Origin: JBKEDC01 sp047975205
GTDB lineage: Bacteria; Bacteroidota; Bacteroidia; Bacteroidales; Prolixibacteraceae
DNA: 64,000 bases
Direction: 5' to 3'
Assembly (NCBI GenBank): GCA_047975205.1
Contig: JBKEDC010000018.1
Location: forward strand, 19,038-83,037
A model generated the notes under the pieces. The model did no database searches and was not told the DNA's origin. It saw nothing but the letters and a program-made list of their open reading frames with translations. This document shows, piece after piece, positions 8,137 to 16,074 of this stretch (its first letter is position 1; the number at the start of each line of letters is the position of its first letter). The translations under genes and the position numbers were made by a program.

Positions 8137-9903
8137 ATGAAAAAGTTAACGCTAAGATTTTGGCGAATATTCGGAAGCCTTGAAGAACAAAGGCGAATTT
8201 ACATTTTAAGTTTAATAGTCGGAATTATTTGTGGTGTTGCTGCACTAACTTTGAAAACCTTTGTACATTTTGTAGGAGAGGAACTTATTGGATATCTTAA
8301 AGAAAACGGAGATGGATATTGGTATCTGGCTTTCCCATTAATAGGTATTATCATAACTGTATTCATTATCAAATTTTTTATAAAAGATGATTTAGGACAC
8401 GGTGTATCTCAGGTGCTAAGTGCCATTAGTTTGAAGAAAGGTAAAATGAAACTTCATCATACTTTCACAAGTATGATTACCAGTGGATTTACTATTGGTT
8501 TTGGAGGTTCGGTAGGGGCTGAAGCTCCGGTAGTTCTTACCGGATCGGCCATAGGATCCAATTTAGCTCGGGTGCTCCGGCTTAACTCTTCGCAAACGAT
8601 GTTGTTGTTGGCGTGCGGAGCAACCGGAGCCATTGCCGGTATTTTTAAGGCTCCTATGGCAGGTATCGTATTTACTCTTGAAGTACTTATGGTCGATTTA
8701 ACAATGGCTTCGTTGTTACCCCTGCTTATTTCAGGTATTGCAGCATCAGTAGTTGCTCATATTTTTACAGGGAGTGATATCTTATTCCATTTTGATTATG
8801 CCGATAACTTTACGACTGATAATATTGTATATTATATCATACTTGGTGTTTTCTTAGGATTGGTTTCATTGTATTTTACGCGCTGTACCTTTTTTTTAGA
8901 ACGTAAATTTAAATCCATAAATAATCTTTATGCAAAAATATTGATTGGAGGAGGAACATTGGGTTTATGTATTTTCTTATTTCCGGCATTATGGGGAGAA
9001 GGATATTCAAGTATTAATCAGATTTTTTCACAACACGGTTCTAATCTGCTTAAGGAATCAATATTTGCTGGCTATGGTGATAATCAGTGGACGCTAATTT
9101 TCTTTTTATTTGCCATGATGTTTGTTAAAGTAATAGCTATGACTGCTACGACAGCGAGTGGCGGAGTAGGGGGAGTGTTTGCTCCATCTTTATTTGTAGG
9201 GGCTATTGGTGGATATTTTGTAGCATTGGTGTTAAACGTTACTTTAGGTTTGCAATTATCGGAAGCCAATTTTGCATTGGCCGGCATGGGGGCTATGATA
9301 GCGGGGGTTATGCATGCCCCTCTCTTGGGTATATTCCTTACTGCCGAAATTACGGGAGGATACCAGCTTTTTATGCCTTTAATGATTTCATCTATTATGT
9401 CTTACATTACTATCATGGCTTTTGAGCCTTATTCTATTTATACTAAGACTTTGGCTCAGCAAGGAATTTTGGTTACTCATCATAAGGACAAAGCAGTGCT
9501 GCACTATATGACGGTAGCTTCATTAATAGAAACTAACTTTGCATCGGTTTCACCTGAGGCAAGCTTGCGCGACCTAACGAAAGTTATTTCGGTATCAAAA
9601 CGAAATCTTTATCCGGTGGTTGATGATAAAGGCATGATGCATGGTATGTTAAAACTTGACGATGTAAGAGAATTGATGTTCAAACAAGAGCTATACGATA
9701 AAGTGTATGTGAAAGATATTATGTATATGCCGGAGTTTTACGTATCTCCTAAAGATTCAATGTATAAAGTTGCTGAAACCTTTGAAGCTTGTGGTAGATT
9801 TAATTTAGCCGTACTTGATGAAGGCAAATATCTAGGTTTTATATCTAGAGCCAGAGTGTTTTCGAAATATAGAAAAGACATGAGCTTAGTTTCAAAAGAA
9901 TAG
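8137..9903 (+). CDS. ClC-family chloride channel/antiporter with C-terminal CBS domains
   Basis: This inner-membrane anion-transport protein has about 420 residues of ClC membrane core followed by two CBS domains (roughly the last 130 residues) that probably bind nucleotides and gate transport. The selectivity regions are visible: GSVGAEAP carries the external gating glutamate (E129), and GGVGGVFAPSLFVGA is the GxFxP region. Two canonical transporter features differ. The GSGIP loop reads GHGVS, and the position of the internal proton glutamate (second E of the E. coli EE pair) is valine (FTLEVLM, V183). That change is seen in channel-type ClCs. I start at ATG 8137 rather than TTG 8131. The next gene begins 3 bases after the stop. 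Confidence 0.9.
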   Translation: MKKLTLRFWRIFGSLEEQRRIYILSLIVGIICGVAALTLKTFVHFVGEELIGYLKENGDGYWYLAFPLIGIIITVFIIKFFIKDDLGHGVSQVLSAISLKKGKMKLHHTFTSMITSGFTIGFGGSVGAEAPVVLTGSAIGSNLARVLRLNSSQTMLLLACGATGAIAGIFKAPMAGIVFTLEVLMVDLTMASLLPLLISGIAASVVAHIFTGSDILFHFDYADNFTTDNIVYYIILGVFLGLVSLYFTRCTFFLERKFKSINNLYAKILIGGGTLGLCIFLFPALWGEGYSSINQIFSQHGSNLLKESIFAGYGDNQWTLIFFLFAMMFVKVIAMTATTASGGVGGVFAPSLFVGAIGGYFVALVLNVTLGLQLSEANFALAGMGAMIAGVMHAPLLGIFLTAEITGGYQLFMPLMISSIMSYITIMAFEPYSIYTKTLAQQGILVTHHKDKAVLHYMTVASLIETNFASVSPEASLRDLTKVISVSKRNLYPVVDDKGMMHGMLKLDDVRELMFKQELYDKVYVKDIMYMPEFYVSPKDSMYKVAETFEACGRFNLAVLDEGKYLGFISRARVFSKYRKDMSLVSKE

Positions 9904-9906
9904 ATT

Positions 9907-10335
9907 ATGAGTACAAAAAGGCAACCACTATATACTGCGGCATTAATCCTTAGTTTAGTTGGAAATATATTAGCTATATTGTTTTACGCTTCGGCTTGGA
10001 TGTTTTATGATAGTTTTAAAGAAGTAATGATACATATAACTAACAGGCTTGCCATGAATAATGTGACTCCATTTTATTTGTTTCTATTTTTCACCTGCTA
10101 TGTATTCTCTTTAACCGGGGTATTGTTACTATATAGGAATAAGAAATCCGGTTTTTTTGTTTATTTACTGAGTCAACTAACTATTTTATTACTACCTATT
10201 ATTCAGCTAGGATATGATGCAAGCTCTAGTTCTAATGCTATATTTATGATATTATTTTGTAGCATTTACAGTTATTATATCTTTTTCTTTCCGAAGAAAA
10301 GAGTTTATAGAAGGGTAGAGGAGAAGTGGGATTGA
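9907..10335 (+). CDS. Small multi-pass membrane protein of unknown function
   Basis: This is a 142-residue protein with four predicted transmembrane helices (about residues 10-32, 54-76, 82-102 and 110-128) and a basic C-terminal tail ending RRVEEKWD. I do not recognise the family. It begins 3 bases after the ClC gene and has no promoter of its own, so it is probably co-transcribed and may assist or be regulated with the transporter. Small four-helix membrane proteins of this type are common in Bacteroidales and largely uncharacterised. Confidence 0.65.
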   Translation: MSTKRQPLYTAALILSLVGNILAILFYASAWMFYDSFKEVMIHITNRLAMNNVTPFYLFLFFTCYVFSLTGVLLLYRNKKSGFFVYLLSQLTILLLPIIQLGYDASSSSNAIFMILFCSIYSYYIFFFPKKRVYRRVEEKWD

Positions 10336-10406
10336 CAGGATTCAGTATTATTGGAAAACACTAATTCGTTTCTATGCTTAATTGTAGAGATAAAAATTCT
10401 TGAGCA

Positions 10407-10437
10407 TTTGGAATTGATAAAATAATAATTACCTTTG
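10407..10437 (+). promoter_or_regulatory. Promoter of first tRNA-Phe gene
   Basis: TTTG (10407-10410), exactly 19 bases, then TACCTTTG (10430-10437): a full match to the Bacteroidetes sigma factor consensus. The same arrangement precedes the second copy. Confidence 0.8.
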
Positions 10438-10479
10438 CATCGCAGTTAGGGTGGTAAATTACTACTGAAGAAATGCAAT

Positions 10480-10580
10480 AAAAGCCAATGGTGCCATAGC
10501 TCAGTTGGTAGAGCAATGGACTGAAAATCCATGTGTCCCTGGTTCGAATCCAGGTGGCACCACAGCTTAAAAAAGGAGAA
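10480..10580 (+). repeat. 101-bp perfect direct repeat, copy 1 (contains tRNA-Phe)
   Basis: Bases 10480-10580 and 11249-11349 are identical. The repeat covers ten bases of leader, the whole tRNA-Phe and the start of the terminator stem. The upstream -7 region (10429-10447 versus 11205-11223) is also identical for 19 bases. Confidence 0.9.
10490..10562 (+). tRNA. tRNA-Phe (GAA), copy 1
   Basis: A full cloverleaf can be drawn: acceptor GGTGCCA/TGGCACC, D-stem GCTC/GAGC, anticodon stem ATGGA/TCCAT with loop CTGAAAA (anticodon GAA at 10523-10525), T-stem CCTGG/CCAGG with loop TTCGAAT, and discriminator A. The CCA end is not encoded, since CAG follows the discriminator. An exact second copy lies 769 bp downstream. 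Confidence 0.97.
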
Positions 10581-10602
10581 AGATATTCTTTCTCCTTTTT
10601 TT
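10569..10602 (+). terminator. Terminator of first tRNA-Phe gene
   Basis: AAGGAGAAAG pairs with CTTTCTCCTT across a five-base loop, followed by a T-run. It starts 7 bases after the tRNA. Confidence 0.8.
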
Positions 10603-10678
10603 ATCGAGAAAAGTCATTCCCAAAACAAAAAACACAACAAACAGGTTAATAAATCAATAATACTTAAATTAGACTTAT

Positions 10679-11182
10679 ATGAAACGAACATTACTTTTTT
10701 ATTTACTTGCACTTTTTACATTGGTCTTTCCTTCATGTACAGAAGACAATACCTATGCATATTTAGGTTCAACCTATGAGTTTAAACGAGATTTCTCTTG
10801 GGATGATTACATTGGATATAATGCTTATTATATTTTCCCTCGACCTTTAGCAGATACAGATGGTATAATGGTTTATATACTTTGGGAACAGGCCGATGGG
10901 CTAGATGTCTGGCGTCCGCTTCCCCAAACAACTTATACCGTAAACGGTGCGTTAATGTATAGCTATGATTACACGCTTGCACATATTACAATCTATTTGA
11001 CTACAGATTACGACCCATCATATTTGCAGGATGGAGATTTATATGATCAAATATTTAGAGTTGTAACACTTCCATCTGATTGGATATCGACGAGAAAAAC
11101 CGCCGATTATGACACATTGATGCGAGAGCTTCAAGATTCCGGATGTTCTTATGAAGTATTTGATATGAAAAATGAGAAATAA
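10679..11182 (+). CDS. Lipoprotein of unknown function between two tRNA-Phe copies
   Basis: This is a 167-residue protein with a lipoprotein signal peptide (hydrophobic stretch ending VFPSC, lipidated cysteine C20), so it probably sits in the outer or inner membrane facing the periplasm or surface. The mature part is rich in Tyr, Asp and Trp (YIFPRPLADTDGIMVYILWE, VWRPLPQT) and looks like a small beta-rich domain. I recall similar short lipoproteins in other Bacteroidales but know no function. No -7 box is evident right before it. It lies between identical tRNA genes, each with its own promoter and terminator, so its expression may depend on read-through. Confidence 0.75.
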   Translation: MKRTLLFYLLALFTLVFPSCTEDNTYAYLGSTYEFKRDFSWDDYIGYNAYYIFPRPLADTDGIMVYILWEQADGLDVWRPLPQTTYTVNGALMYSYDYTLAHITIYLTTDYDPSYLQDGDLYDQIFRVVTLPSDWISTRKTADYDTLMRELQDSGCSYEVFDMKNEK

Positions 11183-11213
11183 TTTGCTTTTATAGAAATA
11201 AACTTTACCTTTG
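11183..11213 (+). promoter_or_regulatory. Promoter of second tRNA-Phe gene
   Basis: TTTG (11183-11186), 19 bases, then TACCTTTG (11206-11213), identical in spacing and -7 sequence to the promoter of copy 1. The -33 element begins directly after the lipoprotein stop codon. Confidence 0.8.
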
Positions 11214-11248
11214 CATCGCAGTTGAGGTAATGCTATTATTGAAACAAA

Positions 11249-11349
11249 AAAAGCCAATGGTGCCATAGCTCAGTTGGTAGAGCAATGGACTGAAAATCCA
11301 TGTGTCCCTGGTTCGAATCCAGGTGGCACCACAGCTTAAAAAAGGAGAA
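11249..11349 (+). repeat. 101-bp perfect direct repeat, copy 2 (contains tRNA-Phe)
   Basis: Identical to 10480-10580. The copies diverge directly outside this block except for the promoter region. Confidence 0.9.
11259..11331 (+). tRNA. tRNA-Phe (GAA), copy 2
   Basis: Identical base for base to the first copy. The anticodon GAA is at 11292-11294 and CCA is not encoded. Confidence 0.97.
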
Positions 11350-11371
11350 TCGTTCACGATTCTCCTTTTTG
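11338..11371 (+). terminator. Terminator of second tRNA-Phe gene
   Basis: AAAAGGAGAATCG pairs with CGATTCTCCTTTT across a four-base loop, followed by T-rich sequence. The base of the stem is shared with copy 1; the top differs by compensated changes. Confidence 0.8.
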
Positions 11372-11456
11372 TTTGTATTATAGTAAGGAGGCCTTGTCTT
11401 GAAAGAGATAACAGTCCATCATTTAGATTTACGGTGAACTTTCTTTATTAAAGAAA

Positions 11457-11493
11457 TAAATCCTCTTCGGTATCTCGAACCGAAGAGGATTTA
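11457..11493 (-). terminator. Terminator of rnpB
   Basis: Near-perfect hairpin AAATCCTCTTCGG / CCGAAGAGGATTT with a nine-base loop. On the minus strand it is followed by T-rich sequence, directly beyond the 3' end of the RNase P RNA. Confidence 0.75.
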
Positions 11494-11499
11494 ATAAAA

Positions 11500-11870
11500 G
11501 CAGACTAGTAAGCCGGGTTCTGTATTCTATGAAGAATCTCTATCATTTATCTACGCACAACATTGCTGTTATGCTCTAGCAACCTACCCCTCGTGACGTA
11601 TATACAAGACGAGCAACCCTGCTGACTAAAGTCAACCACGATATACATGGTCTTGCAACCTGTGTGCGCACAGCTCTCAAAGTCACCTTTGAGACCGGTG
11701 AGCTCTTACCTCACCTTCTCACCCTTACCGATTAGTCGAAACAAATCGGCGGTTATTTTCTTCTGCGCTTGTCATAAACTTTCGTCTATCTTCTCGTTAA
11801 GAAGCACAGTGCTCTGCGTTGCCCGGACTTTCCTCTCCTCAGAAAATTGAGCAGCGATAGAGTTGTCTGC
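11500..11870 (-). ncRNA. rnpB: RNase P RNA, class A
   Basis: This is the catalytic RNA that removes 5' leaders from tRNA precursors. On the minus strand the universally conserved 5' element GAGGAAAGTCCGGGC is present (about 11822-11836) and the 3' element ACAGAACCCGGCTTAC (about 11508-11523). The ends pair as helix P1: GCAGAC near 11870 with GTCTGC at 11500-11505. The length of about 370 bases is normal. A -7 box just upstream and a hairpin terminator just downstream agree with these ends, which are approximate. A plus-strand open frame inside it is spurious. Confidence 0.95.
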
Positions 11871-11874
11871 GCCA

Positions 11875-11882
11875 CAAAAATA
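11875..11882 (-). promoter_or_regulatory. -7 promoter box of rnpB
   Basis: Minus-strand TATTTTTG, an exact TAnnTTTG match, five bases before the predicted 5' end of the RNA. A TTTC is found at -33 spacing. Confidence 0.6.
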
Positions 11883-11964
11883 GTTTTAATAAATAGCTTA
11901 TGAAAATTTACAGATTATTTTGTTTCGAAACTATTTTTTGGTTCAGGTAAAATTATTATTTAAA

Positions 11965-12906
11965 CTATGGTTCAAATAATCTCCCTTGCCATGTATTTTT
12001 TTCCTCTAAATACTTTTCCAACTTGGCCACGAACTCAAAATTCTTAATACCCCATTTCGGAGCAATCAATAGGTCCTTAGGGGATTGGCTGATGAACCGT
12101 TCAATGATAATATTTGGATTTAATAACTCTAAATATTCAATACACAACTCCAAATATTCATCTAGGGAGAATAAATTAAACTCCTTGGGATTTATAGCAT
12201 AATCTTTAGCTAACCGGGTTCCTTTGTGTATTTGTAATTGATGGAGCTTTATATTCTCTATAGGGATTTTCGATATTTCACGGGCTTGATTTAAGAAATC
12301 GTTGTGATTTTCCCCCGGTAAGCCAAGTATTAGATGGCCACAGCTATGTATCCCTCGTTTATGAATTTCTTCCACGGCTTTAATGGCAGCTTCGTATGAA
12401 TGTCCGCGGTTTATTCGTTGAAGCGTAGTATTATTCGTTGATTCTATACCGAGTTCGACCATAATATAATAGCTTTCTGCCAATTCTTCTAGGTAATTAA
12501 GTACTTCTTCCGATAAGCAATCAGGACGAGTGCCAATGACGAGTCCGATAACTTTATCATGTTTTAAAGCCTCCTCATATTTCTTCCGAAGCACATCTAC
12601 ATTGGCATATGTGTTTGAGTAAGCCTGAAAGTAACCTAAGAATCTCATGGAATGATACTTTTTGGCAAAAAATCTAATACCTTTTTCTACTTGATTACTA
12701 ATACTTTCTTCTGTCCTGCAATATCCCGGTTTAAAAGTCTTGTTATTGCAATATGCACAACCTTTAATAGCTAATTTTCCATCGCGATTAGGGCAAGTGA
12801 ATCCTGCATCGATAGAAATTTTTTGCACGCGTTCGCCATTAAACATTCTCCTGAAGTGGTTGGGAAAGTCATTGTATCGTCTGTTGTGTTTCCAAGAATA
12901 ATCCAT
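11965..12906 (-). CDS. Radical SAM protein, YhcC/TIGR01212 family
   Basis: This is a 313-residue radical S-adenosylmethionine protein. The family-specific cluster motif is visible as GFTCPNRDG followed by GCAYC (C38, C50, C53), an unusual long-spaced variant of CxxxCxxC that binds the [4Fe-4S] cluster. Further family sequences are YFQAYSNTYA, VIGTRPDCL, VELGIES and HLILGLPGE. The C-terminal region has QLQIHKGT. The substrate of YhcC proteins is not established. The -7 box lies only four bases before the ATG, so the mRNA may be nearly leaderless. The gene stands alone on the minus strand. Confidence 0.9.
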   Translation of the reverse strand: MDYSWKHNRRYNDFPNHFRRMFNGERVQKISIDAGFTCPNRDGKLAIKGCAYCNNKTFKPGYCRTEESISNQVEKGIRFFAKKYHSMRFLGYFQAYSNTYANVDVLRKKYEEALKHDKVIGLVIGTRPDCLSEEVLNYLEELAESYYIMVELGIESTNNTTLQRINRGHSYEAAIKAVEEIHKRGIHSCGHLILGLPGENHNDFLNQAREISKIPIENIKLHQLQIHKGTRLAKDYAINPKEFNLFSLDEYLELCIEYLELLNPNIIIERFISQSPKDLLIAPKWGIKNFEFVAKLEKYLEEKNTWQGRLFEP

Positions 12907-12910
12907 GTCG

Positions 12911-12918
12911 CAAATTTA
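12911..12918 (-). promoter_or_regulatory. -7 promoter box of the YhcC-like gene
   Basis: Minus-strand TAAATTTG matches TAnnTTTG and ends four bases before the ATG at 12906. Confidence 0.5.
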
Positions 12919-13032
12919 TAAAACAATACATATAATATACCTATAAGAAGAAAATATAAACTATACCATATATACTTTATGAAACGCCGCTATAATGCGT
13001 ATATTAGCAGAGAAAATAGAAATGCTAATTTT

Positions 13033-14565
13033 ATGTTTACTGAAAAAGATCTTGTATTTATAAAAGAACGTGGTAGTAATGAAACCACGGTGAAAACCCA
13101 AGTTGAAAATTTTAAAAAAGGATTTCCATTTTTACCTATTGTGGCTCCTGCAGCAGTAGGAAATGGAATTATTCAGCTTAACTCTGAAGAAATTGAAAGC
13201 TTTATCCATACTTATGAAGATAAGATTAATGATGGATTAAAACCATTAAAATTTGTGCCGGCATCAGGGGCTGCAAGTAGAATGTTTAAAACATTGTTCT
13301 CAGCTAAAGATGAGCTAGAATCAGGAATTGATGAACAAGAAGTTTTGTCAAATAATAAGGATATAGCTCAGTTTCGCACTCAAATTAAAGATTTTGCATT
13401 TTACGAAGACCTTTCATCTATTGCCGGAAAGCCTGCCGAAGATTTAACCCTGCTAGAGAAACTAAACTTCTTGTTGACAGAAAATGGATTAAATTATGGA
13501 GCCTTGCCTAAAGGTTTACTAAAATTCCATAACTATGATGATACAAATCGTAGTTCATTTGAGGAACATTGTGTAGAGGGAGCTGCATATGCCATGGATA
13601 GTAATGGAAAAGTGAGTATCCATTTCACAGTTTCGCCTGAACACCAAGCAAAATTTGAGGAGCATCTAGCTGATAAACTAGCATATCACTCAGAACAATT
13701 TAAAGCAAATTATACTATTTCTTTTAGTTGCCAAAAATCAGAAACTGATACTATTGCTGTAACTCCCGATAATAGACCATTTAGAACAGACGACGGTAAT
13801 GTATTATTCCGTCCTGCGGGACATGGAGCTCTTATTGCAAATCTCAATGAACTGGATGCAGATATTATTTTTATAAAAAATATAGATAATGTAGTGCCCG
13901 ATCACCTAAAACCTGAAACAGTACGCTATAAAAAGGCATTGGCAGGTTTATTGTTAGATATACAAAAAGTAGTATATACTTATCAGCAAAAGTTTGACCA
14001 ATACACAGAAGCAGAATTCACAGAAGAGTTCATAAATAAAGCAATACTATTTTTAGGTAAAAGTTTAAATACTAGGATGCCGAAGACTATAGATAATAAA
14101 TCAGATAAAATTGCTTATTTGAAAGCTAAATTTAATCGTCCGTTACGCGTTTGCGGTATGGTTAAGAATGAAGGCGAACCAGGAGGAGGACCATTTTGGG
14201 CATCATCTGCTGACGGCTCGGTATCTCTTCAGGTGCTTGAAAGTTCCCAGATCGATTTTAACGACGCCAAACAAAGCGAATTTGCAAATTTGGCTACACA
14301 TTTTAATCCTGTCGACTTAATTTGTGCAACAAAAAACTATAAAGGAGAATCATTTAATTTGATGAACTACGTCGATCCTGCAACAGGTTTTATATCCAAT
14401 AAATCTTTGAATGGTAAGGAACTCAAAGCCCAAGAATTACCGGGATTATGGAATGGAGCTATGTCAGATTGGAATACGTTATTTGTAGAAGTTCCTATTT
14501 TGACTTTCAATCCGGTTAAAACGGTAAATGATTTACTTCGGAAAGAACATCAATCTACGAAATAA
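13033..14565 (+). CDS. DUF4301 family protein, possible sugar nucleotidyltransferase
   Basis: This is a 510-residue protein of a family I recognise as DUF4301, widespread in Bacteroidetes and without assigned function. I start at ATG 13033 (MFTEKDL), the usual family start, instead of the in-frame ATG 18 codons upstream. Three stretches resemble UDP-sugar pyrophosphorylases: FVPASGAASRMFK (about residues 74-86) like the LxxGxGTRM nucleotide loop, PAGHGAL (261-267) and KNIDNV (282-287). From these I infer a nucleotidyltransferase-like GT-A fold; the reaction is unknown. The gene is monocistronic, closed by a strong terminator. Confidence 0.8.
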   Translation: MFTEKDLVFIKERGSNETTVKTQVENFKKGFPFLPIVAPAAVGNGIIQLNSEEIESFIHTYEDKINDGLKPLKFVPASGAASRMFKTLFSAKDELESGIDEQEVLSNNKDIAQFRTQIKDFAFYEDLSSIAGKPAEDLTLLEKLNFLLTENGLNYGALPKGLLKFHNYDDTNRSSFEEHCVEGAAYAMDSNGKVSIHFTVSPEHQAKFEEHLADKLAYHSEQFKANYTISFSCQKSETDTIAVTPDNRPFRTDDGNVLFRPAGHGALIANLNELDADIIFIKNIDNVVPDHLKPETVRYKKALAGLLLDIQKVVYTYQQKFDQYTEAEFTEEFINKAILFLGKSLNTRMPKTIDNKSDKIAYLKAKFNRPLRVCGMVKNEGEPGGGPFWASSADGSVSLQVLESSQIDFNDAKQSEFANLATHFNPVDLICATKNYKGESFNLMNYVDPATGFISNKSLNGKELKAQELPGLWNGAMSDWNTLFVEVPILTFNPVKTVNDLLRKEHQSTK

Positions 14566-14583
14566 TTTTTTAAGGTGAAAAAT

Positions 14584-14620
14584 AAAGCGTTATATCCTCA
14601 ATGAATATAACGCTTTTTTT
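14584..14620 (+). terminator. Terminator after the DUF4301 gene
   Basis: AAAGCGTTATA pairs with TATAACGCTTT (11 bp, 11-base loop), followed by a T-run. Confidence 0.8.
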
Positions 14621-14623
14621 GAA

Positions 14624-14631
14624 TATCTTTG
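14624..14631 (+). promoter_or_regulatory. -7 promoter box of the TPR/tRNA-editing operon
   Basis: TATCTTTG, an exact match, lies 18 bases before the ATG at 14650 and directly after the preceding terminator. Confidence 0.6.
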
Positions 14632-14649
14632 TAGCTGTAATTGATAACC

Positions 14650-16068
14650 ATGAGTGAAGAACAAAAAGACTTTTCGGAAGATGACGAACAAATAGCAGAA
14701 GCTGTTATTCGTTTTAAGCAGGCTGCAGAGAACGGACAACTAATTTATTTTGACGTATTTGAATATGAAGGAATCATTGATTACCTCATGGAAGATGCTG
14801 AAATAGAATTAGCGGATAGGGCTGTGATTTGTGCACTAGAAGTGCATCCAAATTCTTTTGAAATAAGGCTTAAGAATGCGCAAATTCTTATTTTCAAGGG
14901 GGAAGCTTTGAAAGCGTTAGGACTTTTGGATGAATTGGAAAAGATTGATCAGGAAAATATCGATTTACAACTTGTTAAAGGAAATGCATACATACAAATT
15001 GGGCAAACAGACAAAGCGATAGAGTTATATAATGCTGCTTATGCCCAAAGCGGAGAAGCCGATGGTGACTTGGCATATGACATTGCTTTGAGTTTACAAC
15101 AAGCGGAAGAATATCAGAAAGCAATCTATTTCTTGAAAACAGCCTATAACGATACGAAAAACACATCGCTGTTATATGAGTTGGGTTATTGTTATAGTCG
15201 AATCGACAAATACAAAGAAGGAATTGAATTTTACGAAAGATTTCTGAATGAGGATCCGCTTAACGCTACCGTATGGTATAATTTGGGAATTAATTATAAC
15301 CAAATAGAAGAATGTCAGAAAGCTATAGACGCTTATGATTATGCCATCGCTCTACAAGAAAGTTTAGATCAAGCTTTCTTTAACAAAGGGAATGTATTGG
15401 CAAATACGAATCGTTATGCAGAGGCTATAGCGTCTTATCTTGAATATTTAGAACTATCACCGGATAGTGAAGATGGACATTTTTATTTGGCAGATTGCTA
15501 TTTAGCTACTAATCAGTTTGAGCAAGCGTGTATGCATTACAAGAAAGCTTTTGATCTAAATAATACAAACATAGAAGCTTTACACAATATAGCGGTCACA
15601 TTGATGAGTGACGATAGATATGAATCAGCATTGGAAATTATGAATGAGGTGCTCTCCTTAGAACAGAATAATGCTCTATATCTCACTACCTTTGGAAATA
15701 TTAACTATGAATTAGATAAACCGGATTTAGCAGAAGAATCTTATATCAAGGCTTTGAGTGCAGATAAACATTGTGTTGTGGCTTGGGGAGCCCTAGCTGA
15801 TATTAAATCGTTGACCAAAAATTTGAGTGTCGCACTAGATACGATTAGAGAAGGTTTGATTGCTAATCCAAGTGATCCGTTCCTCCTTGCTAAGACTGTG
15901 ATTATTTATATAGAATTAGAACAAAAAGAAGAGGCTTTAAGTGCTGTGCAAGAAGGATTAAAATGTGATGACGATACATCGTTTCGAAACTTGTTATATT
16001 CACAACTTGATGAAGATAAGGAAAACAAATTGCTCCAAAAAGTAATTAAGGAACTTAAAAAAGAGTAG
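14650..16068 (+). CDS. Tetratricopeptide repeat protein (cytosolic)
   Basis: This is a 472-residue acidic protein without a signal peptide, made almost entirely of TPR units. Typical A/G/Y-P spaced helices are visible, such as AIELYNAAYAQSG, TVWYNLGINYNQIEECQKAI and AFFNKGNVLANTNRYAEAI, with ten or more repeats from about residue 60 to the C-terminus. TPR arrays act as protein-docking scaffolds; no partner is evident. The chosen ATG at 14650 follows a -7 box, and a TTG three codons upstream is less likely. It is the first gene of a four-gene unit (gap to the next gene 6 bases), so it may scaffold or be co-regulated with the tRNA-related genes. Confidence 0.85.
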   Translation: MSEEQKDFSEDDEQIAEAVIRFKQAAENGQLIYFDVFEYEGIIDYLMEDAEIELADRAVICALEVHPNSFEIRLKNAQILIFKGEALKALGLLDELEKIDQENIDLQLVKGNAYIQIGQTDKAIELYNAAYAQSGEADGDLAYDIALSLQQAEEYQKAIYFLKTAYNDTKNTSLLYELGYCYSRIDKYKEGIEFYERFLNEDPLNATVWYNLGINYNQIEECQKAIDAYDYAIALQESLDQAFFNKGNVLANTNRYAEAIASYLEYLELSPDSEDGHFYLADCYLATNQFEQACMHYKKAFDLNNTNIEALHNIAVTLMSDDRYESALEIMNEVLSLEQNNALYLTTFGNINYELDKPDLAEESYIKALSADKHCVVAWGALADIKSLTKNLSVALDTIREGLIANPSDPFLLAKTVIIYIELEQKEEALSAVQEGLKCDDDTSFRNLLYSQLDEDKENKLLQKVIKELKKE

Positions 16069-16074
16069 TTTAAT

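Noticed and set aside
10337..10678. Possible integrative element at tRNA-Phe
   Set aside because: The repeat flanks only one small gene. No integrase, recombination directionality factor or phage gene is present, so an element cannot be claimed.
11647..11850. Open frame of 67 codons on the plus strand
   Set aside because: It lies wholly inside the RNase P RNA gene on the opposite strand.
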